Source: Reticulascus tulasneorum
Taxonomy: Eukaryota; Ascomycota; Sordariomycetes; Glomerellales; Reticulascaceae
Direction: 5' to 3'
Length of the DNA: 64,000 bases
Assembly (NCBI GenBank): GCA_001557505.1
Contig: LSAX01000005.1
Span: 2,666,001 to 2,730,000 of the forward strand
The notes beneath the pieces are model-generated. The model searched no databases and was not told the origin of the DNA. It worked only from the letters and a program-made list of their open reading frames with translations. Below are positions 20,958 through 33,482 of this stretch, piece after piece. The first letter of the stretch is position 1; the number at the start of each line of letters is the position of its first letter. Both the position numbers and the translations under genes were made by a program.

Positions 20958-23900
20958 ATGGGAAGACTTGACCTGACGGAGGGGCAGAGGTTCGCCTTTG
21001 ATACCTCATTCCAACAGAGCCTCGACTTCGTCAGCGATGGCAAGTTCTCGGAAGGTATGAACCTCCCTGAGTGACGTATCTACAACCTGTCTGGCCGCAG
21101 CTGACAAAATATGTACAGCACGAGCTGCCATCCTCACTGCAAGTCAGATCCTTCCCGGCGACTTTTATGTCGTGTACGCCTGGACGTACCTCAAGCACGA
21201 AACGAAAGACTATATTGGCGCCCATCTGTTTGCAGCCAAAGCTTTAGAGATTTTCGAGAAAATGGAAGAAGGGCCTGAAAGAGGAGATTGTATCGGAAAG
21301 TGTTGCGAGTTGCATCTCGTTTTGGCCGTTTGCCTATTAGCGAAGTGGCGTGAGAGCCGAGTAGTGGGCAACTTGGACGAGGCACAGCATCATCTAGAGC
21401 GGGCCACCACTCTCAATCGTGCTAATCGGCCTGATATTGAATGCCACGCCAGTCATGTGGCAGCATCCGTAGCTGCCGAGAAGAATCATCTGAGTTTCCC
21501 GAAAGATATGGAGACTCAGCACGCCGCCATTCTTGACCGCCTTCGTCGATACAAGCCTTGCTTGTAAGTTGAAATATTATATGGTGTCATAACATAATCT
21601 AACTGAAGTCGACCAGGCAGCCCGAGTCCAAATATGATCCTGTAGGGCAGGAGTGCGCCCGGTCGCAGATGGACGAGTCTATCGCTCAAGGTCCGGGAGA
21701 AGTAGCCTCGATTCTATTTGCAGGGGTTGGAGACGGTCGACATATGTTTCACACTCTACTCAACGCTGCAAAACTGCAGAAGCTCGGAAATTTGTCCAAG
21801 CCTCTACACATCACTATGTGTGACTGGAAGCCAGCGATTTTCGCCCGGATGCTGTTGGTTTTCCAGCTGTGTGAAGACTACCTGAACAACCCCGATGATG
21901 ACCTCATCCTATTGGCATTAGGCTATGCCTTCACAGCCCAGCTCATGCCTCTAAAGGCGTCAGAACTCTTATCTGACGCCATTGCCTCAGTTCTTGACAC
22001 CTTGACTAGCGAAGGACCGGTTTTTGGATACATCCATATTGCCAACGACCAGCGTGGAGATATCAAACGCGTCCTGGAGAGCTGGAGTGAGCCATCTTCG
22101 GAGTGGTGTGGAGTTTCAACCTTGCGCGAAATGACGGCGAAACAGATTGCTGATCGTAACAAAGAAGTACGTACCCAATCCCCTGACTGGGTTGATCCGG
22201 GTGTTGGGACGAAGCGAGATAAGTCAATCTTCAGCAACTTCTCCATTGTTCCCTTACCACAGGAATGCTTCCGTTACGATGTCAGTCTCGAACGACTGCT
22301 GGACGCCTGGACCGTACCTGAGCCTGTCGGTGGCTTGGACGAAGAGGCTCTGGCTAAGAAGAATGAAATCAGTGACAATATCATTTCACATATCAATCAG
22401 GACTGGAGAATCAATGTCACGCTGATCGACATGGACTGGGAGAAGAAGAGAGAGCACCCCAGGCAGCCAGACGTCAGCTTTCACCCTTTCGAAGTCGGCT
22501 CCGCTCTTGTCAATTTCCTCGGGCCGCAGGAACGGCTGAATGAAGAAGCGGACGCGCTTGAGCACACCATCTTCTTTATGACGTATTTGGCAAAGGCTAT
22601 CGACACGATTCGTGAGAAACTGACCGTCGAGGTCATTGTTGGAGAAGCCATGGACACGTGTGAGCGACTTCGACGCAATCTCTTCGCCCGCGAAGGCCAG
22701 GCTGCATCGTTTCCTCGCGAATTCGATCGCATTGATGCATCCAATCTCCAGTGAGTGCGATTTGTCCCACATACGAACCTCATTAACCGTGACATAGGGA
22801 GTACAATGGCGGTCCCCTGACTGGGTTCATCCACGCCACCCCTCTGCTACGCGAGAACAGCAAGGCGATCATGACGACGACCGTCAAGGATACCGTCGCC
22901 AAATGGATCTCTCACCGCGACTTCTTGAATCAGCAACTGATGATGACGAATGGCAAAGATATTGCGAGGAACTTCTATTTGAGTTTGGACCCAGCACAGC
23001 AGGTTCATTTCTCCACTGCGTTCTACGTGCTAGGAACCGACAACGTCGTTCGTGGCATCGCAATGGATAGCGCGCAGAAGTGGATTAAAGATACCCCTGA
23101 CTACTCGGAGAACCCGAAGATGCACCCTGCCTGTTTGGAGTTCTGGCTGCATTCGCATCTGCTTAAGCTGTGTCTCCCGCTACCAAGACCAAAGGAAGAC
23201 TCGGCCTGTGTGTTGAGCCCACTTAACCTTAATGCCTGGTTCTATCTTGTGGAATGGATGTCTGGCGATGGGATTTCCTATCTGACGGAGCTGTCATCCA
23301 TCGTTTCTCGCCTGCTCAGCGGTCGGGTAGAGACTTGTGCCCGCCCTCCTGAGATCCGCACGTTGGACACAGACGACTCCACTGAGTCACAGTTATCTAA
23401 TCTCACTAGCCTGACGGTAAAATTTCGTCGATACCCCATAGTCTGGCTGTCACTCAAGCCCTGGCATGCCGAGCTCGCCACACTTGCCGTCATCTGGCGC
23501 CGCACGTTCCCATTTGTTCTTATGGCAGAACTTCCAGACATGACCGATATCGTCAAGTACTCGATTGCGATTCGGGAGTTCCACGAAACGAAGATCGAAG
23601 TTCCCGAGTTCATTCTGGTTTTGCGTGACCGAACCTACCGAAAGCTCAAAGGCTCCCTGCGTGCGCTTCTCCAAGGACACTGCAAGGGTGTTGCGACCCC
23701 GCAGGTTGAGAAGTTTCGCGACGAGGGCATCCATGTGGTGACGACGTGGACTTGGGACCCAGAGAAGAGATTGGCGACTTGGTGGCTGCGCAAGGACGTG
23801 ATGGAGGGACTGGTTGCAGCTGGCTGTTGGCACGCTCTCATTTTCCGAACTGACACTTGGGAGAAGGTGGCTGGTCCTTCAAATGTGTCCGCTGCAGAGT

Positions 23901-23959
23901 TGATTGTCGGAGAACCTTGGGAGGAAAACCGTTCGGCCAACATTGCCACTGAGCCTTGA
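20958..23959 (+). CDS. DUF4470 domain-containing protein with TPR-like N-terminus
   Basis: Four exons, 20958-21054, 21119-21563, 21617-22750 and 22798-23959, give 945 aa with all junctions in phase. Residues about 30-180 look like helical TPR-type repeats (YLKHETKDYIGAHLFAAKAL, NLDEAQHHLERATTLN). From about residue 210 the DUF4470 signature SILFAGVGDGRHMFHTL and the following ITMCDWKPAIFARMLLVF segment are clear. A later block EYNGGPLTGFIHATP is also typical of the family. The domain occurs in many fungal proteins, some with MYND fingers, and its reaction is unknown. The glycine-rich GVGDGRH stretch recalls a nucleotide- or SAM-binding loop, but this is only a resemblance. No signal peptide. 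Confidence 0.85.
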
Positions 23960-24234
23960 TAGTTGTCCACATTCCTTGGAGACAGCATGACAAGGGTTTT
24001 TGAACTCGATGGTTTGGCTTGCTCATGAATTCAGAGCAATTGTTGCATTGTAGCTTCTAAGGGCGGTAGTTCACTGTGAAATCAACTTCACATTCAAAAT
24101 GTTCCGTTGTACTTGAACAAGTGATATTCTCAGCATCGTAAGGGCTATTCTACCGTGGACCAAGCATACTTGTTAGTGCCCAAGTTATCTCAGGGCTCGA
24201 TTCGAGGTGATATTTACTCATTTGTTCTAGGATT

Positions 24235-26481
24235 CTACGCCTTTCGATCACACCAATCCTCAGCAGTGGCTTTCTTGACGCCCAAACGTTGTCCTAGTAC
24301 GACCCAGCCACCTACCATGCATAGAGTCCGAAATCCTTTGAGGTCCGGTTTCTCGCCAAAGGCCTTCCCCAGCGCATCCTCAACCACAGCATAGTCTACA
24401 AAGCCCAGCTCCTCGACCGCATCGCGCTTCAGTAGATCCGTGAACATGCGATTCAGCGGGCCGTCTCGGGGCCACGACATCGGAGCCAAGAAAGGATGCT
24501 TCTTCCGCCTGTAGATCTCTTCCGTGACGTAAGGACGGACTGCTTCGCGCAAAATCCACTTCTCGCTGAGAGAGCGCAGGGCTGTTCCAGCGTCCTTCCA
24601 GATCACGTTATTGTCTAGCGCAGAGCTGCCTTCCTCGTCCGGTGGCATATAGTTGAGCTTAAGGGTGGGAGGAAGCCCGTCGACGTAGTCGGTGAGGTGA
24701 TGGTCAAGGAAGGGCGTGCGTGCTTCAACGCTGTTCGCCATTTCGACGCGGTCACCTAGACAGGACAGAATCTGGTTTGGAAGAAAGCTCTTGTTCCACA
24801 TGTACTGCGCGGTGTGTAGCATGTGCCAGCGTTCGCGCATCTTAGCTCGCACTTCGTCAGAATGTGCCGCCAGCATAGTCTCGCGGAGGTCGACCGTCTC
24901 AGCGCACAGATCGCGCACCCATGGCTCGAACAATCCTGGGGTTGGGTACCATGACAAAATAGTACTAGGGTACAAACTGCCATGAATGTCAGCCAGTAGT
25001 GTGTCGTCAGCCCTGCCCTCATATAATGTGGCTCCTACAAACGAGTAAATAGCTTTCAGGTTAGCCTCAGCGCCACGAAGCATCTCTTCCCGCAGCGCGC
25101 CGTTCTGTACCAGATATGACTCGGGTTGGGCCAGATCGGGCTCTCGGAGCATCTCCGTCACGAAATTTCCGTAGCCCCCAAAGTGTTCGTCCGAGCCCTC
25201 ACCAGTCAAGACCACCTTGATACCGTGATCGCGAGTAAACCTGGAGAGGGCATATTTGGCCACGCCGTTTAGGTCCCAATGGTGATGCTCAGTGTGGTAA
25301 GTTGCTTCCGCGAAGTCGCGTGCCATGACCTCCTCGCTGACATCGACCTTGTAGGTTTCCAGTCCAAGCCATTCGGCAGTTCGATCTGCGATAGCTGTTG
25401 GGGGTTGTCAGTTGATCTTTTCGTCTCTACAACGAGGTGGGCATCCTACCTGACTCGTCGAAGCCGGACTTTTCAGGAAACTTCACGCTGAAGCACGCGA
25501 CACGATTTGCTGATTCGCTGCCGATCTTGACCTGCTCCTTCCTCGCCAGTTCCGTCACGATGCCTGCCACGGCAGACGAGTCGATGCCGCCGGAGAGGTA
25601 AACGCCGATGGGAACGTCAGCACGAAGACGTAGACGGATGGACTCCACCAGCCTCTCACGGACTCCTTTTATCATTTCATCGACAGTGCGTGTCTCCACT
25701 TCAGTCTGTCTATCGTCAGGATGCACATCCGAACAAATTCATCAAAGACACGCACCTTGTCTTTGTACTCAGCATCCCAATATCTCTCAATCTTTATCCC
25801 CTCTTTGGTCACCTCCATCCAATGGCCTGGCAACAACTGTTTCACACCTTTGAAAAGAGTCCGGTCGTCAGAGTACCATCCACCGTCGACGATAGCGCCG
25901 ACGTCCCACCTGGGCTGCCATCCCATAGGCAGAAGAGCCTTAGCCTCGGCTGCAAAAAGCAAACGATCATCTACCGTTGCCCACACTAGGGGCTTGATTC
26001 CGAACCTGTCGCGTCCCGCAATGGTCCGGGTGCTTCCCTCCCGGCCATCGTGCAGGACAAAGGCAAACTCTCCACGCAGGTGCTCGAAGAAGGCTGGTGC
26101 ACCGTGGATCTTGTAAAGCGCAACGACTAGCTCACTATCACTCTCACCACCGAACTTGTAGCCATGGTTCACTGCGCAACTTTCCCGCAGGCGGTCATGG
26201 TCGTAGAGCTCTCCATTGACTATTGCATGGATATGTTCATCGTCACTCGCTAGCGGTTGCGCACCGCTTGGAGAAAGGTCGTTAATAGCCAGGCGACAGT
26301 GGCCGAGGCCAACAGATACATCAGAGGCTATCCATATTCCAGATTCGTCCGGGCCGCGGTGCTTGATGACATCAATGGCAGCCTGAAGTTGGAAGACCAA
26401 TTCTTTGGTGGTCAAACCATCATTTCCGTCTCCTCGTCCTGAATCGTGACGGAGTGAAACGCTAGCTGCAATGCCACACAT
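24235..26481 (-). CDS. Asparagine synthase (glutamine-hydrolysing) family amidotransferase
   Basis: Three exons, 25756-26481, 25450-25705 and 24235-25394, give 713 aa. The Ntn-hydrolase glutaminase domain starts MCGIAAS with nucleophile C2, followed by KHRGPDESG, the NGELYDH motif and GRDRFGIKPL. The synthetase domain has the ATP-binding PPi loop YLSGGIDSSA (about residues 278-287) and LTGEGSDEHFGGYGNF. It converts aspartate or another carboxylate, glutamine and ATP to the amide. At 713 aa it is longer than housekeeping AsnB/Asn1 and has an extended C-terminal region, like the fungal AsnB-type paralogues that sometimes work in secondary metabolism. It is convergent with the DUF4470 gene, 275 bp apart. 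The family is certain; asparagine as the product is only likely. Confidence 0.9.
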
Positions 26482-27639
26482 ATTGGTCGAACGCGCAAAC
26501 AGGACTGAGTGTCAACAAATGAGGGCTTGGTAGCAATATTACAAAGAAACACAATAGAAAACTGGACTTGCTTTGGTATTTCTATATGAGTAAAACATTT
26601 TGGCGGGGTAAGCTGTTGGAGATCTTGTGGTTTGAAGGGCCTGGTACCTGGGGAACACGAGAGGCACGGTGCATTGAAGGATCGACACGTCCGCGGATGA
26701 ATACGCGGAAGAAGATGGCCAGTCTGGGCAGTGCATATGGATCGCGGAGTCGATCAATTTGGGGTTGACAACCATGAAAGAGCTTAAAGGCTATCGAGCA
26801 AATCAGGAGTGTGATAAATCTAGTAGAACGTATGCAGTTGGACAGAAGATCTTTTCATATACCGAACTAATGAGTGGGCAGGAACGGGCCTGGTTGGAGC
26901 ATAACGCCAGCAATATGATAATGAATCCAAGAGCCTGAGCTGGCAGGAGATGAGATACACCCAACCAACTGTCCGAGCCACCCACGTAAGAGTTTCGTCG
27001 CCGCTGTAATTAGTGCTGAGGTAAGACAAGAGGAATCATCTGCACTAATGACCCCGGACGTGTCATGCAAGAGCGCGCAGCGGAAGATTAAATCCTTATA
27101 GCCTATTATTTGATTGAAATACGAGTGACCCCATACAGTTAGTATCCCAGGATCTATCAGTGAAACATGAATATCTTCTACTCAAGGACACCCAACGAAC
27201 CCTCTTATGAATCCCAAACAGAGAGGCGTCGTTACGCAGTCCTACGATGCTAGACTTTGATTCACATTGTGCTGATACCATTGAGTCGCCTTGAGAATCG
27301 GCACGAGCGATGCTGGACTGCAGTGAGATCCTCGAGGAGAGAACCGTGCCGTTTGTACCGCAGACCAAAGATGGCTTGGCATTTCAAACAACATTTGTAG
27401 AGGCGCGAGCAGTGAGAAAATGGCAGTAGTTTCTGTCCACGACATGAAATAACGTACAAGTACCAATATAAGTAGATCATAGACATCTTTTATTCCATTT
27501 TAAGATATAAATAGGGTAGAAAGAGAGAACATGGGGTTCCTCGCGTCTCGGCAAGCATACATTATGCCTTGTCCACAGCTGAAGCCCGAAGGTATCAACC
27601 TTGGTTTTCCCCAACGCGCCATCACTGCAAGTTTTCTGT
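26482..27639. other. Intergenic, no gene recognised
   Basis: About 1.15 kb between the amidotransferase promoter and the eroded end of the Clr5/TPR gene. Only short unconvincing open frames are present on both strands. Confidence 0.4.
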
Positions 27640-28034
27640 GTGCTTTGGTAGTAGGGCCCTAATACCCGAGTTCGAAGTTGATGGCACTCTACAATTATTT
27701 TTGTTGCCTCTCGATGGCGTTTTTGGGCTTTCAACCTCTGAGCGAGGCCGCTCATGCACGACAATGTTCTAGGGTGACCCGGTTCCATAATTCTTCTCAA
27801 AGACTTCAACTAATGTAGATGACCCCAAGTATATTCTCACCATGACCACTTGACTCCATAGCATCCACATATTCATTGCCCAAGATACTCTTTTGTGGTC
27901 CAGAGTCTTTTGTTGCGAACTCTTCAACCCTAACCCATCGTGTCTAATAGGCCATAGTGGCGGAAAGTAAGCACTGTGCATCAGATTTCAGTTCCTTTGG
28001 ACTCTTTCCCTTCAGCTGGATTGCTAGAGCTCGT
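27640..28034 (-). pseudogene. Decayed TPR tail of the Clr5 gene
   Basis: Directly past the stop of the Clr5 protein, the minus strand still encodes TPR-like text in shifted frames: RRALAIQLKGKSPKELKSDA, then an in-frame TAG, VEEF...KSILGNEYVDAMES, another TAG, and finally GHPRTLSCMSGLAQRLKAQ with HREATKIIVECHQLRTRVLG. These match kinesin-light-chain-type TPRs (LGPEHPDTL...). The order suggests the 3' end of one longer gene, now cut off by a 13-bp duplication and two stops. Small introns could rescue part of it, but no convincing splice pair was found. Confidence 0.5.
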
Positions 28035-28052
28035 CTATGGAGCTAGTCTCTG
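28027..28052. repeat. 13-bp duplication that shifts the frame of the Clr5/TPR gene
   Basis: Two imperfect 10-bp copies, GAGCTCGTCT and GAGCTAGTCT, lie 13 bp apart. Removing one 13-bp unit restores the minus-strand reading LQRRALAIQ, a normal TPR helix. The present sequence instead runs into TAG. Confidence 0.55.
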
Positions 28053-29515
28053 AAGCCCTTCCGCCACTTTATATTGATGTTTGTCTCTGCATATTATACC
28101 AAGATGCCGGAAGCATCGTGCTAATAGCTCAGTTTTTGTGCCTCTTGTCATTCTTTCGTATCTTCGGGTGAACTTCTCTGCCTCATCGAGAAGCCCTTGA
28201 TCCACTAATAAGGCCACTAAATTCAAGAGACAACTTGCTGTTGCGTAGTGCTCGGGGCCGTGCAATCTATAGGTTAGCAGTGCTGGACTCCTCGCCACCT
28301 CTTCGGCAGATATAAACCGGCCTTGCGAGGGAACAACATGATTCATTTGCTGCAGAGTATCCAGCGATTCGATTCCATCTTTTTTATATCGTGCTTCGTG
28401 GTTCGAGAGCTGACCCTTCAATCGGACCTCATCCGAGGCAAGATATTGAGATCTTGGTTCGAAATTTGGCTTGTGTGAAGCAAGGGACGATTCGTCGCTG
28501 TTTAGAGTGGTTGATCTCAAGCACGGGCTCCGACCCTCGAAACCTCTGCTTGTCGATAATTCTACGGATGAAATCGATGGTGCTGGGGATGCCGGGGGGG
28601 CGCTTGGGACAATTGGTCTGATAACTTCTAGTATAGCAACGTCTTCAGTTGAAAGCGGTGTACCGCCGGTCGACAAAGTACCGGTCGGTGTCCAGCACGT
28701 GAAGCCCTGGTCAGCAGGGGTGGCTGTTCGGGAAGGGTTAGCGATGAAAGAGATGGAGAGCTTGTTGGCTGATATTGGATTTCAAAAGAACCAAGGATTA
28801 GACTTACCAGCACCAGACGCAGGGGAGTATGACACGTCGTGCGAAATCTCTTCCCTCTTCATAAACCGCTCGATTTTCTCCATTGGCACCACCTCATCTC
28901 TAATTACGAACACGAGGCCGCGCTTTGCAGGCTCTCTGAGCCTTCTTTGCTGTTGTTTTCGGATAATAGCCTTCATTTCATGCCGTTTCACATTCTTTCC
29001 AACCTTCCATTTCGCTAAGATTGACTTGAATTGTCGTTCTCTACACTGGTCAATGTAGGTCATGAACGGCGGGACGAGTACACTCACGTTGCAGTAAAGG
29101 GGGCGAACTCGGATTCGATACGAAGGATGACTTGGTGCAGCGGCCTTTCGACTAGAAGATCCAGAATGCGAGTCTTCATGGGTTCCCAGTCTGCTTCTCG
29201 CAGAGTTTTGCCCTTCGGCTTCCTAAGTTTAGCGGGTGTCGACGATGCAACGACTCCGGCCAGATTCGGCGGAGGTGGCATCAAAGAGGAGTCCTGCGAG
29301 TGCTCCAAGATGACAACCTCGGCCGGGGATGTGGCAAACCCAAGTGCAGTGTCAGCGTATGAAGTAGTTCTCTCACCGTAGAAGATTTCGCCGCTCCCAT
29401 CATGGCTTGCGGAGCCAAGACTGGACTGGACCCGAGGACCAGGGAAGGCAAGACTGGCTCCGCTGAATTCCTCGAAGCCGGGCGATACACGCGACCATGG
29501 AAGGTAGTCTTCCAT
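28035..29515 (-). CDS. Clr5-domain protein with partial TPR region
   Basis: Three exons, 29088-29515, 28808-29040 and 28035-28723, give 449 aa ending at a TAG. The Clr5 domain spans the first splice: READWEPMKTRILDLLVERP, then VILRIESEFAPFTAT joined to ERQFKSILAKWKVGKN and VKRHEMKAIIRKQQQRR. This matches the W..K..I..L / Y..QFK.WG..KN form of the domain named after fission yeast Clr5, a heterochromatin factor. The frame after the second splice (TPADQGFTCWTPTGTLSTG) fits the usual linker. The C-terminus enters a TPR (YATASCLLNLVALLVDQGLL) and stops early. The complete ancestor was probably longer, see the decayed tail at 27640-28034. Nuclear action is inferred from the domain. Confidence 0.75.
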
Positions 29516-29891
29516 CGCTTCTGAAGTGTGAATAGCCCGAAATGGATTCTGCGGGAGTGCTCTGAAATGATCAAACTGAATTTGACGCTACTGGGGCTCG
29601 AAGGTTTCGTAGACCATCGAGGAGGATAATTCGATGTAGTTTTTAACTTCCTACTCTAGTCAGGTCCCTGTTGTGGGCGGACAGTGCTCCAACAGGCAAG
29701 GCAATAAGCCACAGCAGGGGTGCTGACTAGCCTGTTTGAAAAGACTGGAAGTATACCAAACCTCAGCGCGAAGTTGAAGTGTCCATTGAAGGTGGTACTG
29801 TCTACTTATCAGTCGGCGGTATTGGACGCCTCATCCGGCGCTGCAAGCGTGCCGCGCACTTAGTCAAGTCGTGCGTCAACGTGATTGGCCT

Positions 29892-30500
29892 CAAAAGTAC
29901 AATTTTCAGGGGGCTGTCGTCCATCCATCCCGCCATCAAGCGTCACCTCGCAGGTCCGGCAAGAAATGCATGGCCAAAAGCACAAGGCTAAGATCCAATT
30001 TTGGGTGCCCCAACTAATTGGTCGCAATAGTACAATCTTCACGGGCACACGAGTGCGCTCCACCTCGAAACAGTCACCACAACCTCATTGGCCATCTGAA
30101 CAGCATGAGTAGTGGGAAAAGCCGAGCATTGTACATATGCATGTTTTGGCCAACGGCCCCACGCCAACTTCCCTACGTCGGCCGTCGGAAGATTGCCGTT
30201 GCAGGCTGACTGCATGCCCTGCTTAGAGGCTTGTCTGTGAACCATGGGCGCCGGTCCTGCAAAAGTACAATAGGTTGCGAAGCAGATGAGTGGAGCTAGG
30301 AATATGTTCTGCGGCAGAAACGCGATCAAAAGTTGCTTCTGAGCCTCATGTACCACATTATCCGTAGGCGGTTCTTGGAAGCTGGCAAAAGTACAATTCA
30401 TTTTGAGTCAGTGACTCCTAGCACACATGGCCGCTTGCCGAGATATGGAGGCCATTTATCGCCCAACTACCCTTAGAGCTGCCTCGCAAAAGTACAATTC
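29892..30500 (+). repeat. Five dispersed direct copies of CAAAAGTACAAT-like word
   Basis: Copies are CAAAAGTACAATTTTC at 29892, GCAATAGTACAATCTTC at 30024, GCAAAAGTACAATAGG at 30260, GCAAAAGTACAATTCA at 30385 and GCAAAAGTACAATTCAG at 30486. An inverted partial copy (ATTGTAC) lies at 30128. Distances between successive AGTACAAT cores are 133, 235, 126 and 101 bp. The spacings are not multiples of three overall, so these are not peptide repeats. Flanks do not align, so only the short word is repeated. Confidence 0.7.
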
Positions 30501-32994
30501 AGTGTAGCAAGGCGTTTGGCACTAGGACCGCGATGCAAATTGGGAAAACCCCGTCTTTCCAGAATGGAGATAAATTGGCGGGTTCCTTCTCCGTGCCACT
30601 TTCTATTCTCCAGCAGTTTCGAGAGCATCCTTTTCCTATTTGGCCGCAGCAGCACAGAATATCAAGAACTTCTTTCTCTCTACGCTCCTGTTGGAGTACA
30701 TTCCCAATGTCTCCCAGCACAAGCTCTTCTCTCATGGTAGAGACGTCAGTCCAGTCACGTGCAAGCAATGAGTACGGTTGCAGATCCTTTTTGCTTCCGA
30801 TGCCTGCCGCTGATGTATACAGGTCTTCTGGCACTCCCCTGCCGAATGAGAGCAGACAGAGTTGTCACCCAACAACTCCGAGTCGACGAAGGTGCGCGGA
30901 GTCAGCCGCGTCATCCCATCCAAGCCTACTAACCAAAAACCTCCAAGTGGCAACCCAGGACAAGATGCAGGTACAGGTCAGCCAAGCGAGCAGCAGGAAG
31001 CTACTATGTCCATGTTGACTAGATGGGTGTACGAAACGAGAGATGAGAACTTGCCCGTTACGGAACGACTCCATGAGAATACTACTACCTAGCAAACGAT
31101 TAGCCATCTGGAGCGTCAGAAGACTTGGTGCAGAGCCGCATGCTGCAAGCGTGTTGGAGTTGGCAAGCAGAAGAGTCGGAAGAAGACGTGGGGGGGAGGG
31201 GGTGGAGTGGAAAGCTTTAGATGTAGGTTAGATGGCAAATTATACTTCTCAAGGCCGACGGCGTCAACTTGACGTTGAAACATGACAGATCCAGGACAGG
31301 AAATAGATGTCGTTGCATTGGACCGTAACTCCGAAGTATGGGATGAGAAACCTCAGTGCGAAGCGGAGCCTCCAATACATTCGTGCCAATCAACTTTGAT
31401 CAGCCGCGATTTCCCCGATGTATCAGGTATCGCGAGGGCCCCGGCTGGTAAATGGTGCAGCAAGTGGGTATCAGAACGCAGACCAACCAACCATGCAAGA
31501 TTGGCGAGCTAGCGAAAAGGCCAAACCATCTGAATCTGACTACGGGTATTCTGTGGACCATGTGACTGGCGGAACCGAGTCAGTTGCAGAGGGGGATGGG
31601 GCGACACGTTAGAGCTTGAACAGCGTTGGGAGACTTCTCAGCTTTGTGCCCAAGCCGACAGAAATAAAGAATGAAAGACTGCTGCCGGGGGATTATTAAG
31701 ATCATTTCCCACTCGGCCGAAGACGGGCTGGGGGAATAAGAGGGGGCGTCTTGTGTGGATTGGCATGTGTCCTTATCCGGCCAACAAAGCTGGCAGTCCA
31801 CAGAAGATGGTTGTGGGAGTCGCAACGCCATGGCCAGGCCCGGCCAAGTCGTTTTTGTCGGCGGGGCTCAGAGGCCAGGGCCAAGGCCTACAGTCTTACT
31901 GCCTGCGGTACAAAGTAGAACCGACGAGGTGAGGAAGCAGATGAAAATGACGGCGAAAACAGATGATGGTGGCGTGGGTGGCTTGCCCAGCATCTTTCCG
32001 TTGGGTATGGGATTTTGCGACACGCAGCACAGGGAAGAGAAGGAGATTGAATCCTACGTGCATCAGTGGACATATGAACAAATGCATCACCAACATCATA
32101 CAGAGCCATCGGCAGCCCAGGGACTATGCGATTTTCTCGTCGTGCCCCATATCATCCAGGATTTGGCACGTAGGCTGGAGGTATTAATCATGCGTTTTGT
32201 TAGGGCAGAATTTACATTCCGAACCTAGCCTGCAGGCAATAATTATTTAGGTGTTCATACCCCCGTCAAGTATCGAGGTACCTAGAACCCCGGCAGGTAT
32301 GACGCCTGCAAATACGTCATAAACTTGGACCCTCTTCTCGCATCCATCCAAGCGGGAAAAAAAACCCAGCGGGACGAGAAGGGGGGGGGAAAAGCATGGC
32401 CGGGCACCAGAGAAAATCATGGCACCTGGCCGCTCACTGTGCACTGCCCGGGATCTGCCTTGGTTTGGCCTTTGCGGTTTGTCGGCATCAATCTCCCGCC
32501 GTCTCTACAGAGGCACTGTACCTCCGTACCGTTGTGTGCCCCTTGATTTGTGACCCTCTTGCTTCTGCCGATGATGAAAGCGATGATGATGATGAAACGG
32601 CCACCTGAGCTGAAAGGAGACCGGTCCTTGGTCTAGCTAGCCTGGGAACTCGTGCGGCTGCTACGTCTCTGTATCTTTGTACCCTCGACGACGTTACGTA
32701 GCGAATAAGACATAATGATGAGGAGGTCCCAGAATATATACCTGCCATGTACATAAGGGAGGTGAAGTATTCTTATCTTACCTGGTAGATCAACCTACCG
32801 GGGAAGGTATCTCAGCTAGGTACTGTATTTGTGACAAGAATAAAGTGGCATGGCACCCGGAAACAGGTGGAAAAGATGATATCGTACGTAGGTAGTCCGT
32901 ACCGTAGAAAGGTAAGGTAGGTAGGTAGGCCAGGAAGGTTGGCGTAATAATAAACCCCCTCTTTTAAGAATTAAAGCACCATCGTCACCATCTG

Positions 32995-33007
32995 CCCCCC
33001 CCCCCCC
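32995..33007 (+). repeat. Run of 13 C
   Basis: A homopolymer in the region upstream of the Srk1-like kinase gene; its exact length is sensitive to sequencing error. Confidence 0.8.
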
Positions 33008-33482
33008 ATTGCTTCCCTTGCCAATTTTTTTTCCCACCGCGCTCGTTCGCTACTGCCCCTGCCCGTCCGCCGCTCCATTGCACCTGCCCCACCATCCTGT
33101 GTGCAGACCCCCATCCAGACTTCTGTTCCCTTGTCGTCATCCTCGTCCGCTCTCCCAACCCTCTTCTCCTCCACTGAACCTCCTCTCTCTCCATCACGAC
33201 TACCTACCATTCGAATACGTACGGCAATCTTCTATTTCCCCCTTCTATCTTGCCTGGCCACTATCCACAAACTACTCTTGGTCCAGCTATCATCTGCCCT
33301 TTGCTACGATTTATGAATACCGTCGCATCTGCACACAATTCGATCTCCTAGACCGTCCGGCCAACCCAGCTTACCAAGCATTCCAGACGACACGACTCGG
33401 ACGCCTTTTAAACTCTCAGAATTAGACTGGCCTACCGCACGTGCAATTCAGTCGCTGCAACCAGTGACGATAGACCGCCAAC

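Larger units (their letters stand above)
29516..33482. other. 4-kb gene-poor stretch with a dispersed 12-bp word and long 5' leader of the kinase gene
   Basis: No protein family was recognised on either strand. The left part (29892-30500) carries five copies of a CAAAAGTACAAT-like word. The right part has CCTA/GGTA-rich tracts near 32890-32935, a run of 13 C at 32995-33007 and pyrimidine-rich DNA up to the kinase ATG. It is probably promoter and 5' untranslated sequence of the Srk1-like kinase. Confidence 0.45.

Noticed and set aside
28441..28470. Possible tRNA B box (GGTTCGAAATT)
   Set aside because: It is inside the Clr5 coding exon, does not match the final CC of the B box, and no A box or cloverleaf was found.
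30039..30401. Minus-strand peptide repeats reading NCTFA, suggesting a repeat protein
   Set aside because: The repeated word falls in different frames (spacings 133, 235, 126, 101 bp), so the repetition is at the DNA level.
29892..30500. CRISPR-like array
   Set aside because: The word is only 12-13 bp, spacing is irregular and the genome is fungal.
31755..32228. 157-residue plus-strand frame upstream of the kinase
   Set aside because: No family resemblance, and alternative frames of the same stretch are equally open; more likely promoter or leader.
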